Origin: Neurospora crassa OR74A
Lineage: Eukaryota; Ascomycota; Sordariomycetes; Sordariales; Sordariaceae
Length of the DNA stretch: 64,000 nt
Direction: 5' to 3'
Assembly (NCBI RefSeq): GCF_000182925.2
Contig: NC_026505.1
Span: forward strand, 1,488,001 to 1,552,000
Shown: piece after piece, positions 45,333-56,986 of the stretch
Layout of the letters: every line of letters starts with the position of its first letter
Position numbering within the stretch: the first letter of the stretch is position 1
Program-made: the position numbers and the translations under genes
Notes under the pieces: generated by a model
Told to the model about the DNA's origin: nothing
Databases searched by the model: none
Seen by the model: only the letters and a program-made list of their open reading frames with translations

Positions 45333-46649
45333 TTTGGATGTTGTTGTTGTTGTTGTGGTATTAAGGTTTAGTATGTGTGTTGTAATTATTGCGTGGTTTG
45401 CGATTATCGCGAGAGTGGTTGTTTTGAGTGTTGATTTGTTTGTGTTGTTGTTGTGTAAGTGGCTTGGGGAAGGTAGACGACAGATGATATTATATACTTT
45501 TAAATGCAGTGCTCCAGAATGAATATGTCATCCCTTCCTTCACCTTTCCACTCCCGTCCCAAACTTCTCCAATTTCCATCAGTACCAGAATTCCCAGTTG
45601 GACGTGCTTGTTGCTTGCTTCCGAGTGAACGGCTGCTGTGTCAAGGCCCGTGGTGCCTTCTGTCCTGGCATTCAATCATGAATTCATGACGTAGGTCGCT
45701 CTGGGCCTGAGCGGGGCCGTTGATACAGTGGAGAACGTGTGGAGGCCAAGGCTAGATCTGGACCCACATGCTTGCTTAAGGTAAGGGCCAGGGTTGTTTC
45801 TGAGAGGCAGTCGTGAACAGTGATTGATCAAAGAAATGAGAACTCATGCTTTATCTGGTGCAGCCATTGGGACGCTGAAGATATCAGACATTCAAAAAAT
45901 AGTGTCGTTTTTGAGATTCCGTCTTTGAGATTCCGTCAAAGGTACTTTGCGAGCCTCAGCATTGTTCTTCCAAAATGTTAATGTACGATACTCAGCCCTG
46001 GAGCTCAACTACCTAGCTAGCTGGAGCTACTGTGGACACCTGCCTAGACGAATTACATCATGAGGCTAGGTGGATGCGCTTGGTTGCGCACATGAGTCCA
46101 GAACTAACAGGGCCTTCCAGTTGCGCTTGCTAGTGTGCACTAGAAGTAGAAACTCTTGGTACCAGCCTCCAGAGTCCAAGCCGGGCAGCACCTTGGAACA
46201 AGTACCTACTGCGTACCTACTATCGTGGCACTTGGGTTCTCGCAGTTCTGCCAGTCGACCATCCCACTGACCTCAACCTCGCTGCGTCACACTCCCGTCT
46301 GCAAGCCAAACGCCTTGCCTGAGGTGCCTGTCTGCCTGCCTGCCTGCCTGCTTGCTTGCTGCCGTCACCCTCGAACCCCTGGATCCCGAGTTTTCCAGAG
46401 ATCTACCTACCTGCTCCAATCCAGATGTCCGTGTCCATGAGCGGGCAGTAGGTAAAGAAGGAATAAGAAGAAATACGCGACGTTTGACCCCAGAGCGCGC
46501 GTCTCCACGGCGTTGGCTCCGACCCTTACGCCATTAGCCAGGTCCAGCCAACGGGTCCATCAAGCAAGCACACTACTTAGTTACTTTGATGTCTTTGTCC
46601 TTGTTCACATTGTTACATACCCCATCTCGGCTATTGTGATCGAGTAGCC
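45333..46649. other. Divergent promoter between the small protein gene and the DysF gene
   Basis: About 1.3 kb contains TTG/TTGTTG runs close to the small gene's start, a duplicated TTTGAGATTCCGTC near 45906-45936, CTGC tetranucleotides near 46325-46360 and a short 5S-like fragment, listed separately. No gene is supported. Confidence 0.5.
46381..46398 (-). other. Short fragment identical to part of 5S rRNA
   Basis: Eighteen bases, GGATCCCGAGTTTTCCAG on the plus strand, are identical to an internal stretch of the 5S gene at 37626-37744, in the same orientation. Similarity stops on both sides. This length is well beyond chance for a window of this size, so it may be a relic of a 5S pseudogene. 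Confidence 0.55.
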
Positions 46650-48390
46650 ATGCCCAAAATCCGTCGTCGTCACCGTTCATCTCGTCGCGTGCCTCCGCCA
46701 AAGGACAGCGACTTCGACCATGAAATCACCTTGATAGACAAGGAAGACGCTTCGCCAGCTAGTTCCAGAGAATCTCTTGCGCACGTCAACACAAATGGAG
46801 ACACCCACAAGGCCCCAGAGCCTTCCGGTTCCCGCCGACAGAAACGTCTCTCCGTTTCTACCGAGCCCAGACCCGGAGTAGAGGACGGAGATGCGACTCC
46901 ACATCGTATCGAAACAAGTCAGGGTACCGCAATCGCAGAGAATGACGCGAAGGCTGCGATACCGTTGGATGGTCCATCCGTCTACATCCAACGTAAGTTT
47001 AACTCTAGCCCACTTCACCAATTCTGTGAACTCGCATAGTCGAGCCACCATCGGGCTCCATGAAAGTACTAACATCACCAAACCAGAACCCACCCCCGAG
47101 CCCACTGAACTTGAACGCAAACTATCCTTCCCATCTCTCAAGTCCAAACCAACCAAGGCTTCGAATGCCTCCAAAGCCCCCCGCGAAGCCAATGGCAGCA
47201 CCCGCCGAAAATCCCTAACCACCCCCGAATCCGCTATCGACATCCTCTATGAAAACCAACGCGGCTGTTTCCTCTGCGGCAGCCCCCTCTTCTCTGGCAA
47301 AGCCCTCGGCCCTCTCGACCCGCCAGCATGGACCAACTTTGCACACAGTGCCTCCCCAACGGACATCACCAACGCGCAGGTTCCCGACCCGTCATGGGAG
47401 TGGGCGTGGCCCGAGTGGCGTGTCAATCATGAGAAGGACTACGCCGATGAAGAAGGGTGGGAGTACAGCTTTGCGTTCAGCAAGAGATTGTCATGGCACC
47501 GCCCAAAGTGCTGGAACTCGTTCGTAAGAAGGAGGGCATGGATACGGAAACGTGTGAAAAAAGCAGCTGGGTATGAGGCTCTGCATGAGGGACAGGATGC
47601 GTCCAAGCTGAACCCAGAGTACTTTACCGTCCGGGCTTCCGCCGAGATGAACAGGGCGAGGAGCCGGAGCCGGAGTCGGAGCATGAGCAGAACGCGTACC
47701 AAGAGCCGCAGTCCCAGCCGGGCTAGCACAGGGATGAACTCGCGCCGGAGTCGGGCGAGCATGCGGAGTATTTCGGAGGCGCTGGAGGAAGAAAATGAGA
47801 TGATGGAGGATATTGAGAATGTCGAGCAGTTGCTTGCGGTGCTGAGGGAGTGCAGAATTGACAGGGAAAAGATCGAGGCGGTGAATAATTATCTTGAGCA
47901 TGCCGATGATAACCTCGAAGGACTGGCGGGCGCTATGCACGATATCATGTCCCTGTTTATCTTCCAGGCTTCGAGACGGGCGATGTTGGCGAGACTTACG
48001 GAGATCTATGACAAGACTGTCGAAGAGCGGGAGAGGAAAGAGAAGGAGGAGAAAGAGGAAAAGGGTAAGGGCAAGTCTACCGATGATAAAGCCACTCCTC
48101 CAACAGACGGAGCGATGTCCTCACCAGCATCACCACCACCACTTAGCCCCGAAGAGCTCCAAGAGGAACAATCTCGCCGAGAAGAGAACCTCCACCAGGC
48201 TGTCAAGAGAGCTGACGAGGAAGTCAGACGCCTGGAGTACTGGAGCGATGTCAAGGAAATGGTCATAGAGGGAGAAACCAAGGACGCCGTGAGTACCAAG
48301 AAGGGCTGGGACCCTAGCTGGCAGGGTGTAGATAACTCGGGGCCGGCACAGCCGCCGGCGCCGAGTCATGATGATCCTCAGACAAAGTAG
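46650..48390 (+). CDS. Dysferlin-domain (DysF) protein, Mug65/Spo73-like
   Basis: Exons are 46650-46992 and 47087-48390, with a GTAAGT donor, TACTAACA branch and CAG acceptor, giving 548 residues. The N terminus is basic and Ser/Pro-rich. At about 125-210 a conserved region holds GCFLCGSPLFSGKALGPLD. At about 215-280 the Trp-rich DysF signature is clear: PSWEWAWPEWRVNH, then GWEYSFAFSKRLSWHRPKC and WNSFVRRRAWIRKRVKK. DysF proteins in fungi include the peroxisomal Pex23/Pex30 group and the soluble Spo73/Mug65 group acting in spore membrane formation. The lack of membrane spans favours the second. An RS-rich block (RSRSRSRSMSRTRTKSRSPS) follows near 303, then a helical acidic region and a coiled coil with Glu/Lys runs. 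The exact role is not readable. Confidence 0.85.
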
Positions 48391-50464
48391 GTCGGGGAAT
48401 TTGGTTACTACGGGCTTATGAGGCTTCACGGGAACGGACAAAGTAAACAGCACCCTCGGCCTTGTTAATAAGAGGGGTAACAAAGTTTGAACTGCACATA
48501 ATATGGATAGGGACAGAAACAGGGACAGAAACGGGGACAGTATTTTTTCTTGCTCTTCATTTCTTGGGGGTTTGCGCGGTTGGGTGTTTGGAAAAACAAG
48601 AGGCATGCATGCGGTTGTTGCTGATAAGCATTATCTTCATATACTGTTCGGGTTGGGTTGTTGGATAGTTTAGCTTGCTGGTTGGGATAGGTGTTTCAAT
48701 TCTTGTTCTCCTATGGTTTTTCTTCTCTGGTAGTCGTTCATCATCATCATTATCCTCATCCGCATTCTGGATTCGCATGGGTAAGAGAGCTTGAAGAACC
48801 GTTTCGCCTAGAAGTTAGCAGTTCTTGGTGCATATTTCATTCTTTGAATAGCTTAAGTGAATGCTTACAAAACCTATTTACTGGCTGGGTTGACCAGTTG
48901 ATTGATTGGTGGTGCGAAAGTATCCTGGAGGTAGAATCTTACACAACGAGGGCTAGTCTTAGGCGCAGGAATAATTTGGAGGGAAAAGAGTAGTAGACAA
49001 GAGAGAATAGGCATAACGTGAGATCAGTGGATAGACAGTAGTTTACCAACTGAACAATAATTGTGATCACTCAAGTTCGTGATCAATGTAGATGCGCACT
49101 ACTAACAAGGAGAAACTCCCAAGACACCAAAACGGGTCACGGTCACGATCACTACCGACGCCACTTTTTCGTCCAATAGTACACTAATCACAGTGATTCG
49201 CCTTCAAAACTTAACGATCACGGATAACCAAGGGCAGCCACATAACTTGTCTGAAACTGAACTATTAGACAAACAAACAAATAAAACCACCAATAACCAA
49301 AACCTCGACTATTCGAATGTAGACAAACTCAAAGAGAAAAGAGTTGTGCCAACCAACTTTCAACAAGCCCCCATCCGTGTTTGGCAGCAACGGCACTAAC
49401 ATCATTATGGACACCCACCTAAGACAAGTAAGCACCTTCCTGGGGGGTTCTCTTATCCCATCTTGAGGACAAATTTGAACGTACCTAACTAGCTGTGTAC
49501 AAACCGCCGCTCTTTTTCAACCAGCAGTGTTTCCTGAAATCAATAGATAGAGCTACTATAAAAGGGGGAAAAGAAAATCAGGTATAGTTGTTGGCGCACT
49601 TAATGGCAGTGGCTCAAATTTCGTCCATCCACCTTGAAACTAATTAATTTTGGGGAATGCCTCTGATCTCCAATGACAAGTCTCCAAAGATAGGTACACA
49701 CACCTTGCAACACTCGGCATTATCATCATCATCATTACAACATATCAATGCATCACACACATGTATCCCTTCAAAGTACATACCTAGGTTGTAGGATCTC
49801 TGCGTGAATGGATGATTGTTGAAATGGACACGCAGTGTACCTAAGGGCATCAAACTATCTATCTATCCATCCATCTATCAGTTTCAATTATGCTCATTTC
49901 ACCAAATCCCAATTCCCAACTATAAGATACATATAATTAAGTAATTTCCTTGAATTCCGCAATATTTTTAATATAAAGTCCTACTCAAAATAACCGAAAG
50001 ATATCTAGTAGCCGGCCGCATCTTCATAGGACAGACAGCAAGAGAACAGTCAAACGTAAAAAAAACACCTAGACAAAACCGATGGCTTAAAAGAATTAAA
50101 CAAATAAATAAATAAATGATTGAATGGCCACCGACCTTATAACGACCATCAAGTCCTACACTATCCAAATTTTTCCACCGCCATGTTAGGTAGGTAACTC
50201 CTATCTGTCCATGTCCTTCCCCCTTTACCTACCTCTAGGGAAACAAGCAACTCGAACAGCCCCCAAAATAGCACACAACGGTGCCCCGAGAGATGGCTAC
50301 ATACATCGATACATAGGTACCTTCATGGATGGAACCAGGCGGGCATTGGACGGAGGCTTACTTGAAGCACTAGGTGGAATGTAGTGTAAGTAGGTAGTGG
50401 AAATCAAATAAGCAGATACCTACCTACCTATCTATCGATGCATGTATGAGTATCCAGTTTGCGT

Positions 50465-50491
<27 letters not shown>
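50465..50491 (+). repeat. Poly-A run of about 27 bases
   Basis: A single unbroken A run lies in the long spacer. I saw no coding remnant upstream that would make it the tail of a retroposed copy. Confidence 0.9.
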
Positions 50492-50496
<5 letters not shown>

Positions 50497-51649
50497 AAAA
50501 CGCATTGATCTCCGTTTACCACGTACTACCATACTCTCGCTTCGACCTTTTATTGACCGTGCTATTTATTCCGCAGGTGAGTTAGGACTACCAGTTCAGA
50601 GCCGCTGGTGATGGCTTCGTTCGGTCCGCGCGCGCGGTCTCAGCACGTGCAGTATATGTTTGTCACTAACACTTTTAAGCTGCTTTTAGCGGGTCCCTCT
50701 GTTAGTGCTTAGCGCGGCGTCCCGTGGACTTAGTGGTGGTGGTGGTGGTGGTGGTGGCTTAGACGACCATATTTCCGCGGAAGCTCATTTTAAGTCATTT
50801 CCCTGGCGCTTTCGCTGCTCAGCCACTCCGCTATATACGCGCGTAGAATGGCATTTGGACATCGTGACTGTCGGGAATACGAAGTCCACTAGTGAATTCA
50901 TGAGCCAGAAGACTTTTGGGATTGGTTGAAGTGCATCTCCACCGATACGAAACGTCGAAAGTGATTCCAAAGTTAAAGCATTCACAAAGTGTGCGAATCA
51001 ATCAATGTCACTGAATCAGCAATCGAACACTTGAACACTAGGTTTGCTTGTCAAGAGAGAGTGAGTGTTTCATTTTCATTCGATCCCCCCATAAAATACT
51101 CCGCCAATGTTTTTCCGGAAAAAAAGGTATCTACATCAGAAGAAGAAGGTGAAACAGATAGCTTCCCTGCTGCTCAGCCCACTTATAGCTTAGTACCATC
51201 ACCATGGATGGTAATTGACGTTAGTGTGTCTGAGATGGGGCCATGTACCTGGTAAAAGGGTTTGGCACAAGCCTGAAGAAGTTTTGAAGTTTTGTCATCA
51301 AATCGTTCGATAAAGAAAAAAAAGACCCCAATCTCATTGCGGAAGAAAGTTCCAGCGCCAATCCTTTTTGTCGTTGCGCGCCCCTCGTGGGGGCTCTTGT
51401 TTTCCAATCCGTTCCCGCGCGCCAGTCGCCGTTCCGTCCCGTATCTTTGTGTGTGGTATCTTTTCTAAGTGGTTGTCCCGCTGCCCCTTTGTGTGACGTT
51501 CTTATGTTCAATTGACAAAAGAATTGACTTTGAAAAGAAAGCATGAACAAAAGGGCTAGGGAAGAAAAGGTCATAAAAGTCATCATCGCCCTGCGAATCG
51601 CTCCGTCCTTTGTCCAAAAGAGACGTTGGAGAAGATCCGCGTGAACCAG

Positions 51650-51673
51650 TTTTTTTTTTTTTTTTTTTTTTTT
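51650..51673 (+). repeat. Poly-T run of about 24 bases
   Basis: This unbroken T run lies about 100 bases downstream of the Asp f 7-like stop codon, reading A on that gene's strand. It may lie in or just past its 3' untranslated region. Confidence 0.85.
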
Positions 51674-51773
51674 CTTTTTCCAATGCGCGGTAAACAAGTC
51701 CACGCGCCTATGTGAGAAGTGAAAATGAGTAAATGGCCTTGCTATGAAGGCAGTTGATGATGTGACCATTTCT

Positions 51774-52571
51774 TTAGTCGGAGAAAGCCCATTCGACCTT
51801 CTTGCGGCCGTCGGTAAGGGCGCCAAAGACGTCAAGGAAGGCCTTCTTGGAAACATCAATGTCGTTAAAGGCACATCCCATGCACTTGTCACGAACAGTG
51901 GCGGTAACGGTCTTGCCGTTGGCCTTGATGATAACCTTCCTGTTGCAGTAGGGGTTGCCGTTGGACTGGGTACCCATCATCTCGTGGGAAAGGGCCACAA
52001 TGTTATCGGACATGTCCAAGCCGTTGTCATCAAAGCCGCAGGCACCCAAACCGACATCGTAGTAGGTGAGGTCGCCATTGTGGGAGCTACTTGTGCTGGA
52101 AGTAGACTCCGTCGTAGAAGACTCGACGGCTTGTGGAGAGGCAACTGAGGCGGTGGTGGGCTGAACAACAGGGGCCGGAGCAGACGAGCTCTCCACGGAA
52201 AGAGGGGCAGGAGCGACTGTCTGAACCGGAGGGGCGGCCTGGCTAGAGCTGGTGGTCTCAGGAGCAGGAGCAGGAGCCTCAACCTTGGCAGAAGAGGCGG
52301 GAACCACGGGGACCACGGGCGCAGCGCTGGAGTGGGCCTGCGAGACGGAAGTGATGAGGGTTGAAGTGGCCTTTGGAGGAACAATCACCTCGGTGGCGGT
52401 CACGTCAATGTACTTGGTGACGGTCTCATAGACGGTCTCAGTCACCCACTCCGTGACAAGAGAGCGCTTGTGGTGGTGACCGTGGTCCTTCTTCTGGTGG
52501 TTAAGGCCGTGGCGAGGCTGGGCAACAGCAAACGAAGCCAAGAGGCTGATGATGACAGTGGTCGACTTCAT
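51774..52571 (-). CDS. Secreted Asp f 7/RlpA-like double-psi beta-barrel protein
   Basis: This is a secreted protein of 265 residues from a single exon. A signal peptide ([19 protein letters not shown]) is followed by a His-rich segment ending in a Kex2-type HHHKR site, so the mature chain probably starts [13 protein letters not shown]. That segment, [20 protein letters not shown], is typical of fungal wall and secreted proteins. A Ser/Ala/Pro/Thr-rich linker follows, likely O-glycosylated. The last 100 residues form the RlpA-like double-psi beta-barrel: [48 protein letters not shown] and [20 protein letters not shown], with paired cysteines. This matches the Aspergillus allergen Asp f 7 group, related to expansin and barwin folds. 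No catalytic activity is known for the family. Confidence 0.93.
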   Translation of the reverse strand: MKSTTVIISLLASFAVAQPRHGLNHQKKDHGHHHKRSLVTEWVTETVYETVTKYIDVTATEVIVPPKATSTLITSVSQAHSSAAPVVPVVPASSAKVEAPAPAPETTSSSQAAPPVQTVAPAPLSVESSSAPAPVVQPTTASVASPQAVESSTTESTSSTSSSHNGDLTYYDVGLGACGFDDNGLDMSDNIVALSHEMMGTQSNGNPYCNRKVIIKANGKTVTATVRDKCMGCAFNDIDVSKKAFLDVFGALTDGRKKVEWAFSD

Positions 52572-54858
52572 GTTGACGGCGGATGAAGTTCGAAAAGGAT
52601 TGTGATATGTCTCTCGTCAACGAGAAACTGATGATGGTTGATTCTTGGTGCACTTGGCTACCGTAAAGGAAGGATGTAGGTAGGTGGAGGGATCCTTGGT
52701 GTTGTCCGTGCTGTGTAAGCTGTTGGAATGTGACGGATCGTCAATGTTGAGGTTGAAAGAAGGTGATTCTCGTAGCCGGCTCGAGGAAGGAATGTACAGC
52801 TGATGTTCCAAATGGTTCGATCAGCAAAGAGCAGGGGAGCTTGTGAGAAGTGAGAATATGAGATTGACGAAAGACGAGACGGACATGAACCTTTATAAAA
52901 GAAAGGACCCGTCCGATCTTAGGGCTCGGGAATCTGAAATGAAGGGGAGACGGGTGGTCCGGGCGAGCTAGACAATGCCTGGGATGGCCCAAAAAGGCTG
53001 ATGACCCGGCTGGAGGCAAGCCATGCTCAGCCATTTCCCTTGTGTTTTTTCCTTACCCCTGCCCCTGCCCGAATGTGTGAATGCCCCCATGCAAGTGGGC
53101 CGTTCACACTTGTTGTTGGGCCCCATTCTACCGAAGATGCCTAGCCAGGCCCGACTCGATCGTCCTAACCGAGTTGTCAAACGACCCCAGCACCACGTGT
53201 TTGATACCATCCAAAGCTCGATCAATTGTTAGTGCGGTTCTTGTTCTGGCAACGATGAGGGGCAGATGCTGGCTTGTCAAGTGCCAAACAGCATTGTGAC
53301 AGTGCGGGCGAAGTAGCAAATCATCGTGAGCACCGCCTTGGACAAAGAAATTGACGGTTGCTTTCGACGTGCCCCTTAGACCCAACCAGAGGCCTTAACC
53401 CTTGCTTTCACCCGATGTTTGCAGGTGTCCTGCATTCGTCCCACAAAGCTTCTTTGACGTGCCGTAAATTCGTAGGGCTGCGAAGAGTTACCACTGAGAT
53501 TACCGCTGAGGAGGGAAAACAACATCCAAGCTCAGCTCCTTCGACCCGAGCCATGTAGCGACCTAACAAATCTCGCAATGTGGCGGCGTAGAGTAGCATC
53601 GTACCAACGAAGTGCAATGACGACGCTGAGATTGAAAACTTTTGACAAGAAGCGACGCCGACGCGGGAGACCTGGCCCTTGCAGCTGACCTGCAAGGCAC
53701 TGACGCGGAACAAAAGCCGGACCCCTGTTTTTCTTGGGTCAGGAACGGCCAGGAACCAACTGAGCCGGGATTATTCCAACCAATCATCATCCATGGCGAC
53801 CCCGAGGCCTGGCTGGGCTCCTGCGCGCCGATGGCGCCGATGAGCAACTGGCGATCCGCCCCGCTCTTCGAAAATTCTTTATTCTGCCATGCTTCGCGTA
53901 CCTGGATGTCCTTGTCGCCCACAGGCCCGACAGCTTGTCAGACTGGGGCCGTCCGTCCCGTACGCTGTTCCACAGCGCATCGCTGAATGAGGGGAACCTC
54001 GAAAGCATTTGTAATGCCAAATACCGTGGCGCCCTACGAGGAGTCGGCTGAGAACCGACGTGTGGTGGGACAATATGCCTTTTGGTGTTTCACTGCTACT
54101 TGAGAGGAAAAGTGTAAAAACGAAGATATAGGATTCAGGATGAAGTACCTGCTCGTCCGGAATACCACGAACTGAGAGAAGGTCCAGGGCATGGATGTAC
54201 GCGTCTGCCATCGTCGATGTATTGCATACCGGCAGAGAAATGGTCCATTTGCCGATTGCCACAGTGGGACTTGAGTGAAGAAATAAAACAGGTCAAAAGC
54301 TATTTCGTAGTGTAAAAGTAATGGCCACTCACCAATATGATGGCGCAGACCTGCGGTTCTGAATGGAGACGCGTCCTTTTCCCTTCCCTTTGGCCGGCCT
54401 CGGACGTCGGGCCTGGTTCCGCAAACTCTCGACGAGTCAAAACGACTGGACGACCAGAATGATGTGATGAAGGTTTAGCAACCTATCCTCTATTCGATTT
54501 CCACAGTTGTTCGTCATGCATGCGAATAAGTGATAAGATGTGGGGCACGTTGTTGTCGCAGTCGAGATGCGGGCTCAACAGGCTCGTGTTACGTGGCGGG
54601 GCGTCTCCAGAGGCCGGCCAAACGCACATTCGCCTTGCAATATGGGTGGTGTCCTTGGATATGCGATGTTGCCTATCATGGCCAGAATCTGGCGAGAACG
54701 TCAATTCCGCGTCCCACTTCGCTTGCCATCGTCGGTTGATTAGAGGCTTCTTGACAAAATGCCTCTTTTGAATCCTTCTGGGCGCGGAGACGACCGCTCG
54801 AAGATCCTCTTTGGCGATGCTGGCTGAACTTTGAAGTGCTGAAAATCTTTTTCATTTC
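52572..54858. other. Spacer upstream of the Asp f 7-like gene and downstream of efm6
   Basis: About 2.3 kb lies here. The first 400 bases are the promoter and leader of the secreted-protein gene. Frames of 70-127 codons on the minus strand near 53.9-54.3 kb have no recognisable similarity, and I do not call them. Confidence 0.45.
52891..52897 (-). promoter_or_regulatory. Likely TATA box of the Asp f 7-like gene
   Basis: The minus strand reads TATAAAG in a good context, 320 bases upstream of the start codon. TATA boxes are typical of strongly regulated secreted-protein genes. The distance implies a leader of about 280 bases. Confidence 0.4.
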
Positions 54859-55824
54859 TTATTTGCGGGTAAACGCGTACAGGAACAAGCCTTCTCTAGA
54901 GAACACGGGCCGGTCTTGGTCCTCAAGCTCGGTAATTTTGAAAGTCTTTCTGGCAGCCTTGAGAAACTGCATGTCGGCCCGGCGTCTCTTCTTGAAACAG
55001 AAGTAAACGGTGGCGCTGGGTTCAAGGGCCAATAGATCCTTCAGGGTCTGAAGGAGGAGCGGGAAGGCGGGTTCGAAGTAGACGCAATCAGCGGCTAGAA
55101 TAGTATCAGGCTTGAGAGCAACTATTTCCTCTGGCAGTGGCTCGCCCCTATTTGCATCATGAGAGGTTGTCAGAATAAGCATGAGCGTGAACCCGAGCCC
55201 GGGTGGCCCGATCCTGGTCGGGACCGTGGAAGAACAAGAGTCCGATGCTGTGGGAAAGGCACAGCAGGAGGAGGAGAGCGGGGAAAGCCGTCACACAGGA
55301 CTGTATGTATCGCTTACCAGTTGAGGATCATGGACTTGACCTTGTCATTGAGGCCATTCAAGGTGGTGTTGTATGCCATGAGCTCTTCCATCTCCAGTTG
55401 GTCTGTGATGTACATGGGAGTTTCAAAGCTGCAGCCTTTGGCAACTGCAAGTCCGACAAGGCCACCGCCAGCGCCAATCTCGAGTCTGGGGAGCGAGATA
55501 TGTCAGTGCCATGCCATGTGGTTGGTGGTTATCGTGGCTTCATGTGGGATGAAGAGCCGGCATGAAAGGCACCTACATCCGAGCCTTTTGCAGCTTATCG
55601 CCATGGTAGCGCAGCATATGCTTGGCGAGAGTCATTCCGGCCGGCCAAAGCTGGCCTCCGCATCCCGTCTTTAAATCTTCGTGTAGCTTCAAAGGCTCGG
55701 GCAGGAGACCACCAAAGTCGAGAGCCGTGTCGGTCGGGGCCTTGTACTCCGGCAGAGGAGTGAAATCCTGGTCGAAGGCCAAAGGATCAAACTCCGGTGA
55801 CGATGATCGTGATCGGGCGCTCAT
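54859..55824 (-). CDS. efm6: Protein-lysine N-methyltransferase of the Efm6 type
   Basis: This is a class I SAM-dependent methyltransferase of the METTL21-like family. The yeast member, Efm6, methylates elongation factor 1A. Exons are 55824-55577, 55485-55318 and 55147-54859, with donors GTAGGT and GTAAGC, and phases that join to 234 residues. The N terminus contains GGQLWPAGMTLAKHML, the conserved W-P-A region before the fold. SAM-binding motif I is LEIGAGGGLVG, assembled across the first splice. The acidic loop follows (YITDQLEMEELM), then NTTLNGLNDKVKSMILNWGE, and the family's DxxY motif is in ILAADCVYFEPAFP, which contacts the substrate lysine. The end (YFCFKKRRRADMQFLKAARK, then LFLYAFTRK) fits the family. 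Assignment to Efm6 rather than another METTL21-type enzyme rests on length and these motifs. Confidence 0.85.
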
Positions 55825-56986
55825 GGTTGGTGGTATGACCTTTTCTTTCGGGATGAGACTAATAGAGTGAACCCAGATAATTCGAGTGTTCAACGATACA
55901 ATGTCAAATTTCGTGCTCTGGGATTTTTTCCGATAGAGAGAAATTGTTCAGAAACTGTTATTTGGCATCACCATTGTCGTTGTCCTGTGGTGGTAGTCTA
56001 CATAGTAGAGAGTGAGTCTAGACGCTCAGGTCGGGCAAGCGCCCAAAAAAAAGTCCCCACCAAAAAATCCCCTCCCTTCCGACTTTGCGGGGTTGTGAAG
56101 ACACCAAGACCTGGACACTGCATCGACAACCTTCCGATATCACACTTCGGGAAGGCACGACCATTGAGCAACACGACTCCGTCGTCTGTCTGACCTTGAC
56201 CGCCAATATCATGGTCGCTCTTGCCATACTCGTGTCAAGAGCAGAGGCTCAATTTTTTTTCTTGACTGGAATATTGTTGAGCCGAGCGGGACAGAGTGTC
56301 CTGCCCGCTCGAGTTGCGGTCCCGTCTCCGCTGCAGCCCAGGCGACTGTCATTTGATCGGCGATATCTTCCACATCAACAAGAGGCCTTTCAACCCAGAC
56401 GCTCGAATTCAAGTCGATTATGACATTTTCGTCTTTACAAAATCCCCTCCCTTCGAAATGTGTCACGATGGAAACGCCTCCCTGGAGCACGCGTCTTATG
56501 GACACTTCATCCGGTGGGCTGGTGTTCACCTTGAGGCTCGACTGGAATGCTTCAATCACTTCACCAACCCCCTTTAAGAGGTTTCAATGCCAACCTCGCA
56601 TTGCTCAAGCGGGCTCACGACACCACTATAGAGATCTGACCATGACATACAGAAACCCTCCAGCTATGTATGTCGCGTTCAAAGCCCAAGGGGCGGCTGG
56701 TGAGTCGCGACTTGCCCCCCTCAGCAATCTATGAAGAGCGTGACGCAAGGGAACATGCCTCGTGAAGAAACTCAGGGTCAGCCTCCCTCTCTGAAGATTC
56801 GCGTCTTGCTGTCTCTTATGTCTACAGTTTGATACCCTCAGAACTGTCCGCTCTGGTGTTCATGATGAGTTTCCTCTTCCTTCTAGTCTTTGTGAACTTT
56901 GTAGTCGTCGCTTCTGTTATCTACAACTTGATACTCCAGGCAGCGTTTTGCTCGCCGTCATCATCATCAGCATCATCATCATCATC
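55825..56986. other. Divergent promoter between efm6 and axl2
   Basis: About 1.2 kb contains several short overlapping frames and a (CAT)n run just before the axl2 ATG. A second plausible upstream ATG lies in frame with short frames near 56829, outside the axl2 frame. No gene is supported. Confidence 0.5.

Larger units (their letters stand above)
48391..51773. other. Long gene-free spacer
   Basis: This 3.4 kb stretch lies between the convergent ends of the DysF and Asp f 7-like genes. It contains a 27-A run at 50465-50491, a GGT run near 50730-50757, a T run near 51650-51673, and TACCTAGG and TACC-type motifs near 49785, 50180 and 50420. The few frames are short and low in coding bias. It is larger than needed for two 3' regions, so an unseen non-coding RNA is possible. 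Confidence 0.5.

Noticed and set aside
45906-45936. Tandem TTTGAGATTCCGTC duplication
   Set aside because: Only two copies of 14 bases; a small local duplication without wider meaning.
50465-50491. Poly-A run as a retroposon tail
   Set aside because: There is no coding remnant upstream and no evident target-site duplication flanking it.
53879-54262. 127-codon minus frame upstream of the Asp f 7-like gene
   Set aside because: A possible start at MADAYIHALDLL was considered, but no plausible splicing or family resemblance was found.
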